64,000 bases of DNA, from assembly GCA_963930775.1 (NCBI GenBank), contig OZ005690.1, positions 4,944,225 through 5,008,224 of the forward strand. Direction: 5' to 3'. Below, in pieces: positions 13,201 through 22,355 of the stretch. This DNA is from Cliona cf. orientalis (taxonomy: Eukaryota > Porifera > Demospongiae > Clionaida > Clionaidae). Positions within the stretch are counted from its first letter, which is position 1, and the number at the start of each line of letters is the position of its first letter. The position numbers and the translations under genes were made by a program. Below the pieces are notes generated by a model. It ran no database searches, was not told where the DNA came from, and saw only the letters and a list, made by a program, of their open reading frames with translations.

Positions 13201-16200
13201 TCACCAGTGAAACTAGAGCTCTGTAGAGCACATACCCCGCGAACACATTGCGCAATCTTTAGATGAACTATGTGTGCATGGTTAAAAATTTTTATGAAGT
13301 AGTGGAAATTCTTGCCAAGTGATCTGTGATCAGCCAAAATATCACTGATTCTCTAGCTCTCTGCACCAGGTCTAGACTAGGACAATATGAACTGCTACTA
13401 CCTACATTAATTAATAGTTATCTTACGCTCAGATTCAGTTCCATAGGGCTTCACATTTCAAGTCTGCAGAAACCGTATGTCATGAGTATTATAATAATAA
13501 TTACTAGTAGTACACTGCATGCAGGGGCTTTCTCACTCAGCTCAGGGAGGCAGTGCATGTGCACATGCAATGGCAACCATGTGCTTAGGGTGAATTTCCT
13601 GCTGTTCAGTGCCATAATGCGAGGTAAACAAATCTTGTGATACATGGGTGCAACATATGTGCTTACTAAACGGCACTTGTAGAAGATCTAATGCTAGGAA
13701 TCAGTTCATACTGTAGACAAGGTAGTTTACTGTCTATGACTATATATTAGTAAAAGTGTCAGCAAACACAATTCAACAATGGGCGACCATTTTTTGTAGG
13801 TTGCACATTAGAGCCATCGAGGGAGTGCAGTTTGCCAAAACTGGCAGTGCGTTGGTGGTATTAGGTTTTCAGTGAATAGAAATCCATGTTTGACGTGTTT
13901 CAGAAGCAGCAAGAGGAGATCGGGAAGATGGGCAAAGATATTAAGCCGACGCGAACTTTTGAGCAATATAATATATATATATATATAGGTAAAATCCGGC
14001 AAATCTGCCGACTTGTAGCCACTCTGTGTTCTCTTGAAGATAGAAATCCATATTAATGAGATTCGGCGATGGAAAGCAACTCAATATGGCGAGCAAGAAC
14101 GACATTTTACAAGAACATGAGGAATATGGGTGAAGCCATACTTTTCCGAGTAGAGACATTTCTTTGAATTATTTAATTAGAACATTTTGACAATCTTTAT
14201 AAGTTCATTCATTGTGCACATGAGCAGAAAGCACTAACTAGCTTTGTCCCTAGTCTCACTAGCCACACCCGGATTGAGGGGGGTATTGCACGCAACACTA
14301 CCTCATCCCCAGGCTCTTCTCGTTCTCAAAGGGCCTGGTGATGAGGCTAAGAAAGCTTATGGATTATGCATTGAGTGGACATTGTCAATAGGCGTGGTTA
14401 TGATGGCTAACATAAAGGCACTATTTGTGACAATTTGAAACACACTGAAGCCAGTTTGTCCCCAAATTTGACTGATTCATTATGCTTACGAGTCGCTCAG
14501 ATGCCTAGGTCTCGAGATATGGTGATTTTTGTGTTTACGACAAGAATTAGAGCTCTGCAGAGCACATACCATGCACATTTACCCTACTGCAGAGCTATTT
14601 TAAGACTTAACAATCCTTTCCAACACTGTGCTTGAGCATGTCCAGTCATATCAGCTTATGCTTGTAGAGTGGATGTGGTCGATAAACCACAGTCATGCTG
14701 AACAGAAAATGCACAATTTGTAGCACTAGTAAACCTTTTTGAGCAATTCTAAACGCGTATAAACCAGTTTTTCACCGATATCTACTAGCTAATTGGTTGT
14801 GCTTACAGTACGTACAGATGCCTAAAACTCGAGATCTGGCGATTTTCGTGCCAATGCACCGACGACGACAGACGAATGCTTTATCCCTTGTGCATGCACA
14901 CAGGGTAACAATGACGATAATACCACCGAATACTTGCACTAATTTTTGTCCTCTACTTTATATATATCATTGCAGATAGGATATTATGGTGACTTCTGGT
15001 AAAATTGATTTCCAACAAAAATTTTCACATTATTATTCTACAATGTAACACGTATGATAGATTAGCAAAAAATATATACCGTGTTTATGCAAATAAAACG
15101 CAAGATCTAATTAGTGCAAGAAAATTCGCATTCTAGGACTTCTCTAGTGCATCTTAATGTAGTGCGTGACGACCTTTACCAGAAAATCGCGCTAAAATTA
15201 AAATCGTAATTATTTTTTTAGCTTGCGTTCTATTAGCATGAACACGGTATTTCTCCAATTGTGCTAAGCATGTAGCTATGACCGCTTGTAGCTTTACTTC
15301 AAAGAAGCAACATTGATGAACATATCAAAGTTGAGGAACAAGGCAGTGTGCGCCTCCAGGTTGAGACACCAAATATCACCAATATCACTAGATTGCTCTC
15401 TGAATTGACGTGGTATCATAATGGAACAGTCATGCTACCTGACCCAGATGAAAATGAGAGGATCACATTCAGTGATGATAAGAAAATACTCACAATTTCT
15501 AATTTTTCATCTACCGATGCTGGAGTATACAAAGTTCAATTCAACAAAATTGATGAGCAGCCTTACAATCAAACTTGCAATGATGAAGTTATTTCTCTCC
15601 TGAGAGGCTACCCAATTCTCACACCTGCTGTATTCTGTGTCAATGTTAATCCATGTACCAGTGAAGATCACACTACTCTACAAGTTCAAAGGATTAGTGT
15701 ACGTCGACTAAACTTTAATTTGAGAGATGGGTTGACATTGGTGGCAGATGGACTAGCCAATAGCGCTGAAGAACTTAAGCACTTATATCTCAAATGGTAC
15801 AGAAATGGAGAATACATTTTCTATACTTATTTTTATTATTATCGGTTAATTCTACGGCAATGGCAATATCCAATAATCAGTCAAGAGCTGCAAGCTATTA
15901 GTTCAGAATTAGGTTATGAATACACTGGGAGATACGAAGTGGCATTGACCATTAAACCTTATGTTTATGATCCTGACTCAAATTGCCATTCCTATTATGG
16001 CCAAATACTTGCACCTTATGCATCCAGATATCGTTATAAGCCTGAAGTGCCGCTTTCATGGGGGTATATTGATGTCAGCTATCACAAAGGTAAATAATAA
16101 TATTATTATACATGGAAGGAATTAATTTTATTTTGACATCGCATAGATGTGGACTTATACTTTAATACTGATGAGAATACGACCACTACTACTCGAGATG

Positions 16201-17220
16201 AAGGTGCTACTCTTGCCTGCCAAGCTAGCGTTGGATTTCCTTCATTCTCCAACCTCTCTCTCATCAAGAATCAACGGACAGTGGCTGCCTCATCGAATGG
16301 AATGCTACAGATAAATACAAAGAGTGTCAATGCAAATCCTTTTGGATTGTATATCTGTCAGTTAAATGCCTCTGGGGAGATATTTGAGGAGTCGACATTT
16401 GTGAAAGAACAAGGTTTGCACCATTCATGCTTGCTCACTTGTGATTGTATGTATGTGCATTATTTAGCTATCATTAAATTTAATTTGCAGTGAGCTTTAT
16501 GATGGCGATTGAGTTTGATAGCCAATTTGAAACAATTTGTGATAATTCAACCGTAAGTTCACTTTAGTTATTTGCATCCTAAAATTACAGCGTGAATTCT
16601 TAAATTGTAATTGTACAGGAATTTATAGAACAAGCATTATTCTTGAAAATCAGCAAGGAATGTCGCTGCAACTTCAGCAGAGATGACTTCATTGATTCAA
16701 GCACTGACTGCGAAGACATTGGCAAACTTACATACACATCAACCATAGAATATTCAAACAATGAAGGTTCTGAGACTGCTTCTGTCATCACTGACAGACT
16801 CATCCATCAAGCTCCCTTCTCTTTGGTGGTGGATGGAATACTAGTTGGAGTTGTAGCAGTGGATTGTACCAGTTGTAAAAGTTCCCTACAGTCTGACGCT
16901 ACTAAATTAAACAACTCTTTCTCCCCAGCTGCTGCCACTAATAACTCTTTCTCCCCAGCTGCTGTGAGTGGCTTGTTCATTGGTGGTTTTGCCACTGGTG
17001 CATTCATCATTCTCATCACCGTTTTCATCGTGATAATTATTGTGTGAGTAACTGTATTATTATTAATCGTGACATTAGCTAAACTTACTGTCACAATATT
17101 TATTATAGAATCTGCACTAATAAGCATCGTCATCCAAATGCTAAGGAAAGTATACCAGGCGAAAGTGAGAAGACTCCTAATGAGTACGCTCTTGTAGCCC
17201 AGTGTTCCAAGGTTGACTGA
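2408..17220 (+). CDS. Gene A: SRCR-Ig single-pass receptor, 3' part (13 exons in window)
   Basis: Type I membrane receptor; the 5' exons precede the window. Exons: 2408-2578, 2979-3146, 4085-4255, 6631-6780, 7694-8062, 11835-12167, 12229-12423, 12826-13125, 15292-16089, 16147-16413, 16491-16552, 16619-17043, 17109-17220. All have GT/AG ends and compatible phases (mostly 1-1; then 0, then 2), summing to 1173 codons including stop after a 2-base partial codon. Order: C-terminal half of one SRCR, four more SRCR domains split by central introns (SDGDIRLVNG and [11 protein letters not shown] motifs, VCRLLGF before each split), an Ig-like domain (LRC...YYCS), a 266-residue exon with Ig-like domains (LTWYHNG, DAGVYKV), a further Ig domain (LACQA...YICQL), a Cys-rich juxtamembrane domain, TM and tail. 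Start lies off-window. Exact ligand unknown; paralogue of genes B and C. No frame-breaking change seen in this copy. Confidence 0.88.
3276..3895. mobile_element. TIR element, family 'CCATGAGAAAAC', copy 1
   Basis: Ends are inverted copies (CCATGAGAAAAC at the left, GTTTTCTCCTGG at the right). The body is a direct repeat of the element at 5715-6475: both share AAAATAGTCGCCT, a CTGCTTTGTAGCTT block and TGGCCTTAACTCAAAAC near the right end. It sits in the intron between gene A exons 2 and 3. No ORF; non-autonomous. Confidence 0.6.
4701..5574. repeat. Inverted repeat interrupted by a younger MITE
   Basis: GTGCCACTTAGGCCATACC at 4701 is matched in reverse complement at 5147-5574, but the right arm is split by the element at 5155-5564. 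Joining the two flanks of that element restores the arm sequence, so the order of insertion is visible. Contains a run of T (about 5071-5090). Lies in the gene A intron 3 (4256-6630). Confidence 0.6.
5155..5564. mobile_element. MITE with ~85-bp TIRs (TTAGTCTATCAAGCTAGACC)
   Basis: The left arm (about 5155-5240) and right arm (about 5478-5564) are reverse complements. Both contain CTACTCTCCACACGC and a GACGACCTTTACC block. Termini are TTAGTCTATCAAG and CTTGATAGACTAA. It interrupts an older inverted repeat, which supplies an empty-site sequence. No coding capacity. Confidence 0.75.
5715..6475. mobile_element. TIR element, family 'CCATGAGAAAAC', copy 2
   Basis: Terminal inverted repeats: CCACGAGAAAACTATGCATA at the left and TATGCATGGTTTTCTCATGG at the right. 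The body is homologous in direct orientation to 3276-3895. Sits in the intron between gene A exons 3 and 4. Non-autonomous; superfamily not assigned. Confidence 0.6.
6861..7502. mobile_element. TIR element with AACCCTCGGCGC ends
   Basis: AACCCTCGGCGC at 6861-6872 is matched by GCGCCGAGGGTT at 7491-7502. The interior has a GT microsatellite (about 6901-6914) and a tRNA-like segment (7231-7345) followed by a T run. It lies in the intron between gene A exons 4 and 5. The equivalent gene B intron (32461-32763) is only ~300 bp and lacks it, so it is a lineage-specific insertion. Confidence 0.65.
7231..7345 (+). repeat. tRNA-like SINE segment (A box + B box + T run)
   Basis: TGGCTGAGTGG fits the Pol III A box and GGTTCGAATCC the B box, about 45 bases apart, followed by a T tract at about 7334-7347 that could end Pol III transcription. 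The sequences where a 7-bp acceptor stem should form do not pair, so I do not call a functional tRNA. Most likely a tRNA-derived SINE head or a decayed tRNA. Confidence 0.45.
7694..8062 (+). other. Gene A exon 5: fused half-SRCRs
   Basis: This 369-base exon carries the C-terminal half of one SRCR (LHNVSCDNQSRSV, then EQCSVLDVVC) directly joined to the N-terminal half of the next ([20 protein letters not shown], ending [11 protein letters not shown]). In the earlier part of the gene each half is a separate exon, so a linker intron has been lost, or never existed, here. Gene B has the same arrangement at 32764-33132, except that the Cys in EQCS is Tyr in B. Confidence 0.8.
8621..8637. repeat. 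Poly-C tract
   Basis: A run of 17 C in gene A intron 5. Similar C or G runs occur at about 10123-10138, 18084-18103, 19175-19188, 23271-23285, 48468-48501 (34 C) and 60402-60413. They are prone to length error in sequencing and have no clear function here. Confidence 0.8.
10910..11110. mobile_element. 200-bp MITE, ACCATATAGCGGGAAA termini
   Basis: The left end ACCATATAGCGGGAAA matches the reverse complement of the right end TTTCCCGCTATACGGT. Three internal GGAGAAAACTTTCGYGG units give it a repetitive body. No coding capacity. Lies in gene A intron 5; no match seen at this place in gene B. Confidence 0.7.
11835..12423 (+). other. Gene A exons 6-7: SRCR pair next to Ig domains
   Basis: Exon 6 (11835-12167) completes one SRCR ([29 protein letters not shown]) and starts the last one ([34 protein letters not shown]). 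Exon 7 (12229-12423) completes it ([31 protein letters not shown]). The 61-base intron between them is the shortest in the gene. Exon 6 is open throughout in A; the matching exon of B is 7 bases longer and loses frame. Confidence 0.82.
12530..12825 (-). mobile_element. Degenerate R1 element forming the 3' end of gene A intron 7
   Basis: Reverse-orientation copy of the R1 family: AGCTCTGTAGAGCACATACTCCAC at the left, then ATGCTCAAGATCTGG and TTGCTTTACCCCTTG near the right, matching the complement of R1 starts elsewhere (for example 47313-47380). It ends within bases of the acceptor of the Ig exon at 12826. The same arrangement is in gene B (about 37868-38174), so the insertion predates the A/B duplication. 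Confidence 0.55.
13209..14912 (-). mobile_element. Two tandem reverse R1 copies in gene A intron 8
   Basis: GAGCTCTGTAGAGCACATACC occurs at 13209 and, as GAGCTCTGCAGAGCACATACC, at about 14549. The first copy's far end is recognisable at about 14490-14545 (AGATGCCTAGGTCTCGAGAT) and the second's at about 14815-14912 (ATGCCTAAAACTCGAGATC, then ACCCTGTG-like end). An AT repeat near 13970-13990 and a CTCATCCCCAGGC hairpin near 14300-14350 lie inside. No gene seen. Confidence 0.5.
15076..15250. mobile_element. 175-bp MITE, ATACCGTGTTTATGCAAATA termini
   Basis: The left end ATACCGTGTTTATGCAAATA pairs with the right end TATTAGCATGAACACGGTAT over about 28 bp with few mismatches (ATAAAACGCAA against TTGCGTTCTAT inside). 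It sits 40 bases before the acceptor of the large Ig exon in gene A. The gene B intron (38487-38759) lacks it, giving an empty site. Confidence 0.75.
15292..16413 (+). other. Gene A Ig-like exons 9-10
   Basis: Exon 9 (15292-16089, 266 residues) begins [20 protein letters not shown], has an Ig-type core ([10 protein letters not shown] ... [12 protein letters not shown]) and continues into a second Cys-containing domain ([45 protein letters not shown]). Exon 10 (16147-16413) is one further Ig domain (GATLACQASVGFP ... [11 protein letters not shown]). The LKWY-to-YDPDS part of exon 9 differs strongly from gene B, with indels, while the flanks are nearly identical. Confidence 0.8.
16491..17220 (+). 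other. Gene A juxtamembrane, TM and cytoplasmic exons 11-13
   Basis: Exon 11 (16491-16552) links to exon 12 (16619-17043). Exon 12 has a Cys-rich domain ([18 protein letters not shown] ... VAVDCTSC), an NNSFSPAA repeat found twice, and the TM helix ([20 protein letters not shown] and on). Exon 13 (17109-17220) encodes a 36-residue basic-to-acidic tail starting after KHRH and ending [17 protein letters not shown] fits the YxxPhi sorting motif. B has a single NNSFSPAA unit, so the stalk length differs between copies. Confidence 0.82.
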
Positions 17221-17461
17221 GAAAGATAAACAACTAAAGAATGTAGCTAATCCTTCCAAGCTAAATTAATTTTGATCACTCTTAATAGCAATAGCTATAT
17301 ACCTAGCTGCATGCATGAGGATAATACTATGCATAATATGGTGTACATTACTTTATACCATTGCTCCTCTCTATTATGTGTACATGTGATCGAAAATCAT
17401 TGCATGACTGATAGATCTAGAAGTTTGCAACACTCTACCATTCCCTCCAATTTGTGATGCT

Positions 17462-17816
17462 AAAAATAATCCATCAAGCTCCCTTCTCTTTGGTAGTGGA
17501 AGGAATGCTAATTGGAGTTGTAGAAGTTCCCTACAGTCTGATACCACTAATAGCTCTTTCTCCCCAGCTGCTGTGAGTGGCTTGTTCATTGGTGGTTTGC
17601 CGCTGGAGCACTCATCATTCTCATCACCATTTTCATCGCGATAATGAGTGTGTGAGTAACTGTAATTATTAATTGTGACATTAGCTAAACTTGCTGTCAC
17701 TATAGAATCGCACTAGTAAGCATCGTCATCCAAGTGCCAAGAAAAGTATGCCAGATGAAAGTGAGAAGAATCCTAATGAGTACGCTCTTGTAGCCCAGTG
17801 TTCCAAGGTTGACTGA
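17462..17816 (+). pseudogene. Decayed duplicate of gene A TM and tail exons
   Basis: Bases 17462-17652 match the end of exon 12 (CATCAAGCTCCCTTCTCTTT, CCCCAGCTGCTGTGAGTGG), and 17706-17816 match exon 13, separated by a matching intron with GTGAGT and TATAG. A 22-base deletion between two GTTGTAG copies, a lost T in the TM region and a lost base at the start of the tail exon break the frame relative to A. The tail frame itself is still open and ends with the same 13 residues as A and B. No upstream exons are present. Best read as a local partial duplication. Confidence 0.75.
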
Positions 17817-17917
17817 AAAAGATAAACAACTAAAAGGATGTAGCTAATCCTCTACTAAGAATAGCGGATCGATAATAGTAAGCTATGCATAAGGTATACA
17901 ATATCATAATCCTTATT

Positions 17918-18640
17918 AACCCTCGCCGCAAAGCGTAGGCGGAGGGTTAATTACTGCAATCGTTTGGCGATTTTTGTCCGTTAGTCCGTCCGTATGGTAA
18001 GGGTCGTCTGAGAGAAAGTACGCATCTGATGATTACCGGGCATCAAGGAAGAGTGGTCACGTTAAATCCCAGGCCCGTACGCAGGGGGGGGGGGGGGGGG
18101 GGGTTCGGGGGGTTCGTTCGAACCCCCCTTTTTTGGCCACTTAGCATAGTACGTACAATCTAGGTTTTTAATAACTTACATGCTTCTTTACACAAATATA
18201 GCGTTGTTTTCCAAATAACGCACACCGGATGTACAATAGCTATGCTAGACTACATGATCTATGGCAGTATGTAGAGTGCAGAGCTAGCTACTAGTTAGTA
18301 TGAGCAGTGTATAGTGCAGCACAGGGTATTTAGCTATTCATCATAAAGGTGAACTGAGGTGGCAGAGAGTGACAATGACTATCAGAATGTCTCAGAATCG
18401 CCCCCAAGGAATCTAAATGTCCAAAAATTTCTGGGGGAGCATGCCCCCAGACCCCCCTAGGTGGGGTATGGGTTAATGCCCACAGCATAAATGCCGACAT
18501 AGTATGAGACACACCTCCTATGGAACCCCCCTTTGAGAAAGGCTGCGTACGGGCCTGAGTCCTGCCCAGTGGTATAGTAGTGTGCAGCTGTGGTTGCCAT
18601 TCTGTGCCTTGCTGGTCAGTTAAGTTGTCAATGCAGTGAC
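17918..18640. repeat. R2 repeat (TTAACCCTCGCCGCAAAGCG start), copy 1
   Basis: Begins with a hairpin TAACCCTCGCCGC...GGCGGAGGGTTA and continues with TGGTAAGGGTCGTCTGAG. The same repeat is at about 61290-61650 without the 488-bp insertion found here. After the insertion it resumes with TGCCCAGTGGTATAGTAGTG and CAGGCAGTGGCTCTCAA. Confidence 0.6.
18070..18557. mobile_element. hAT-like MITE, CAGGCCCGTACGCAG termini
   Basis: CAGGCCCGTACGCAG at 18070 pairs with CTGCGTACGGGCCTG ending at 18557. A 20-G run lies just inside the left end. The CAGG start and the 15-bp TIR suggest hAT-type, but target duplication is short or decayed (AATCC against AGTCC). The R2 copy at 61.4-61.5 kb provides the empty site (GTTAAGTCCCGCCCAGTGG). 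Confidence 0.7.
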
Positions 18641-18790
18641 AGTGTAAACAGGCAGTGGCTCTCAACTGCATAATTCAGTTTAACCAGTCACCCACTTTAC
18701 ACCAGTATAGTTTATCACGTACCTGGGTGTACGTATCTGTGAAATAATAATAGTGTAATGAGCTAATACAGTAATACAGTATAATAACAC

Positions 18791-19036
18791 ACTGGCGTAA
18801 GAAGCAGGGGGGCTGGCCCCCCCATCTTGTCAGCTAAGTGGGCCTAAACCTAGGAAGATATTTATTCTACTAGGCCTTGACATCTTCAGATTTGTGATGT
18901 AAAGTCTACTTTACAGCCAAATTAGCATGATGGGCATGGTTTGAAGGTGTATCATGTGATCCAAAAACATTTTTGCGCACTTTGCACGCAATTTTATTTA
19001 CAGCCCCCCTGTTCAAAACATCTTCTTACGCCACTG
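18791..19036. mobile_element. hAT-like MITE, ACTGGCGTAAGAAG termini
   Basis: ACTGGCGTAAGAAGCAGGGG at the left pairs with CATCTTCTTACGCCACTG at the right, with GGGGGGC/GCCCCCC inside. About 246 bp, no ORF. Termini resemble CAGTGGCG-type hAT ends such as those of 30728-32051. Confidence 0.65.
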
Positions 19037-19326
19037 TAACATGCTATTCAATGTTATAGGCGATGACAAGCAGTTTTCTGACGATCCTGCCAATGATTTG
19101 TTTAGCAAACAGTTGGCTACGTTAAAGTAAACAGCTTTACATTTACATAATTACCGTAGAATCCCGCGATCACGCCCCCCCCCCCCCCTTTGTGCCCCTC
19201 TATTCTAGTATCTTTGGTGCATGCTAGGATTGGGCAAAAGTGGGGAGGGGCTTATACGCGGCCCGGGAGCCTAACATTTCCATGTGACGACCATTACCGA
19301 CCGCCGAATGTCACGGTATTTTAATA

Positions 19327-21843
19327 AGCGCTCTGGGAATAATTCCAATCTCGCTTGGCGCGGGCAAGTGGAAACGGAGGAAACAGAAAGCGGAAACGGA
19401 AAGCTGAAACTGAAAACTGAAGCGGAAACGGGAAAGCTGAAATTGGGAAATGGTCGTCAATATTCGTTGCTCTAATAGCACCTTTTGCGCATGCGCTATC
19501 TGTTTGGGGCTAAGAAATGGCATTGCCAGTGTCTTTCAGCTTAGCCTGACAGCTGGATACAAGATTCCTGGCTCGACCTTATGGAGCGCCATAGTGGACA
19601 AAATTCATGTCTGTACAATCGCATCGATGTTTCCATACATGATATCGACGTCTCGATCACTGATGTTCATGTATCGATCATCAATGTCAATGTTCGATCA
19701 TGTATCGATCATCGATATCGATGTTTCGATCACTGATGTTCATGTATCGATCATCGATGTCGACGTTTCGATCACTGATATTCATGTATCGATCATCGAT
19801 GTCAACGTTTCGATCACTGATGTTCATGTATCGATCATCGATGTCGACGTTTCGATCACTGATGTTCATGTATCGATCATCTATGTCGACGTTTTGATCT
19901 TGGATAGCTAGCTATGTTTCGATCTCCTCTATTGACGTGGATGTTGGCTGCTGTATATTATATTGATATACATTATCACTATCGTCTATGTTTCCATCTT
20001 CGGAGGTCTGGGGACAGAATGCGCGCGCATGACATGACACATCCTAGTCTCGCGCGCCACACCCCCCAATCCCTTGCTCCTGCATGCACGGTACGCGGTA
20101 CGCGATTAGTCGCACCAGCCCCTCCTACGAAGTTGGAAACATAGACACTAGTGATAGCGATAGCAAACGTATATCGCAGCAGCCAACATCCACATCAATA
20201 GAAGAGATCGAATCATAGCTATCCAAGATCGAAACGTCGACATCAATGATCGATACATGAACATCAGTGATCGAAACGTCGACATCGATGATTGATACAT
20301 GAACATCGGTGATCGAGACGTCGATGTCATGTATGAAAACATCGATGCGATTGTACAATCATGAATTTTGTCCACTATGGCGCTCCATACGACCTAAGCT
20401 TGAGGATTAATTAGGTTATGCTAATAGTTACGAGAGGTAGAGATCTAGTTCACTGTTGGCTGCTAGCAACAGCACACCAACTCCTAGTATGAGTGAATAG
20501 TTACTACAAAGGCTCTAGTATCACACCCGGACTCTGGGCCAGAATACAAGATGCTGAATGCTAGACCAGGCAGTAGAATTTTGAGTTGGTGAAGGAAATC
20601 CAGAGTGACAAACTAAATTAATACCAGTACTCAGTGGCAAGGTCAAAAGTGGTTCAAAATCTGCTATTTTAGTATTACTGTGCTAAGCAGTAAAAATCTA
20701 CCAAGTAAAGAATCACACTGTAGCCAATAGCTACCAATCTAACTACTTCAGGCTTGGTACAGTAACTATTGATAAGCCTGCAGAGGGCTCACTGAAAAGT
20801 CTATACTCTAGAATCACAACTGGACATCATGTGGAGCACTTACTAGACTCAGTGACCCTGATCATCAATATAGAAGTCCAGTAGTAACATATCTTCGTCG
20901 CCAGGCCCCTAGGGATGAGGCTATAGCTGGTAGTAACATACTTTTTCCTCAATTGCATGGTGCTATAATAACTATTATCATGGCCCTCAGACAACGCTGA
21001 TCACCAACAATCAGGGGAGTAGCAACCAAAAATTCATTGGTCAGGCCACGGGAGCAACAGATCGATGCACAACGCGGCATGTGCATGTGTAGCTAGTATG
21101 TATTTCATTGAAATAATATTGTTGACATTGATCATCTCAATTCACTTAATCTATCTTTTAACTATTTGCATGTAGCAACACTACAATTATTATTAGTATG
21201 TCAGAAGTTACTGCATGCAGTTTGATACTTACAAATGTCTGGTCTGCCTTAGTAATTAAGTTAAAAACTTCTTTTGTTTTATAGCTATATAGCTATAAGC
21301 AAAAAGGTGTGGCAAAAACGGTGCCAGTCTGTTGATTCATGGTAGTGGAGAAACCTCTACTAACCTGGAGTGTTGGAATGAATGTTTCATCACTGTTTTA
21401 TCGTGCAAATGAGGAGAGTCAGATAATCATCAGAGACAGAAACTAGTGGCCACGTGCGCTCTCTCAATGCCTAAACGCGTCTGCGCGTGCGCGTGCGCGT
21501 GCACTCCACTTGGACACACCCACTTCGGACGGAAATATTGGTCAGGCCATGGCCTGACTGGCCTGAGCGGTTGCTACGCCCCTGACAATACATTATTAAA
21601 TGGCACTTAGATGTTTTACAAGGTCTTCACACTAACTGCAGAGAACGATTAATACATCAACCTTCATTATGCATAGCCAGATATCGAAGATACTAGCTCA
21701 ATGCATGCTCAATACCGTTTATATTTCTGACGACCACTACCATTTTCAGCTTTTCCGTTTCCGCTTTCCGCTTCAGTTTTCCGTTTCAGCTTTCCGTTTC
21801 CGTTTTCCGTTTCCTCCGTTTCCACTTGCCCGCTTGGCGCTTA
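19327..21843. repeat. Large nested foldback with purine-rich arms
   Basis: Outer arms: a (GGAAACGGAAAGCTGAAA)-type purine-rich stretch at about 19370-19450, reverse-complemented at about 21745-21835, both next to GCTTGGCGC. Inner arms: 19560-19900 and 20213-20400 are reverse complements (GGAGCGCCATAGTGGACAAA against TTTGTCCACTATGGCGCTCC). The inner arms consist of a tandem array of about 40-bp units (ATCGATGTCGACGTTTCGAT, CACTGATGTTCATGTATCGA), with more units on the left arm. Between 20400 and 21700 no gene was recognised. Confidence 0.7.
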
Positions 21844-22020
21844 CATTTAAAACTCACTTCGATGGCGAATGGCGCTTAGTAATAACAGTGGCGTATGGTA
21901 CAAGGTACCAAACTGTAATTACTAAGCGCCACCTAAAAATAATTCCATTGCCGTTTGGCGCTATATTTAGAAGGAAAAAAAATTCCATATATGGCCAGAC
22001 GGCGCTTATATTACAGTGGC

Positions 22021-22291
22021 CTAACTAGTAGCTAGTGCTATTAGTCTAGCTGTGACAGAAATTTGTTTGATCACTGAGCAGACTGTAGCCATAGCGGATA
22101 TGACTAATAGTTCAAGGTTGAGACTGTGGGGGCGACCTATGATTAAATCATGTTGCCCTGGGCATACTGTTGACAACTTAAAAATCGATTTTTGTCTTGG
22201 GTTCACTAGAAGGCTTGGCAAACATAAACTACCCTCTCCATGACGGACATCAGCTCCAAGGGTTAACAGCTACCTTCAAGTTGATAATCAT
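22021..22291 (+). promoter_or_regulatory. Conserved 5' flank of gene B (putative proximal promoter/5' UTR)
   Basis: This stretch aligns with 53336-53618 upstream of gene C. Shared blocks include GAAATTTGTTTGATCA, GGTTCAAGGTTGAGAC, AAAAATCGATTTTT and CATAAACTACCCTCTCCATG, the last about 50 bases before the ATG. Conservation begins just after the repeat-rich intergenic DNA. No TATA box could be assigned with confidence. The similarity may simply reflect the age of the duplication. Confidence 0.5.
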
Positions 22292-22355
22292 ATGGCTATT
22301 CTAGAGCTTAATAAGTTCATCTATCTTCTCTTGCTATCAATCATCACATGCTGTG
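22292..22355 (+). other. Gene B exon 1: signal peptide
   Basis: ATG with a hydrophobic core ([10 protein letters not shown]) and a Cys-Cys end, spliced at TGTG|GTGAGT in phase 1. Too short for an ORF scan. Gene C has the same exon at 53619-53679 with one codon fewer. The start is supported by conservation of both the exon and the sequence just upstream. Confidence 0.85.

Larger units (their letters stand above)
17817..22020. other. Intergenic region A-B, repeats only
   Basis: No supported gene. Contents in order: an R2-type repeat (about 17918-18640) split by a hAT-like MITE (18070-18557), a second hAT-like MITE (18791-19036), a large foldback/tandem array (19327-21843), and a GCGCTTAGTAAT...ATTACTAAGCGCC hairpin near 21873-21930. 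Open frames inside the tandem array are a product of the repeat (unit length a multiple of 3 in places) and are open on both strands. Confidence 0.6.

Noticed and set aside
16807..17259. 150-residue minus-strand ORF opposite the TM exon
   Set aside because: Antisense shadow of gene A exons 12-13, which have splice sites, phase and paralogue support.
19600..19910. CRISPR-like array
   Set aside because: Units are contiguous tandem repeats without unique spacers, and the context is an animal genome.
19450..20375. Long ORFs on both strands with VSIIDVDVSITDVH-type repeats
   Set aside because: Generated by a tandem array of short units; open in both strands and several frames, no start context or domain.
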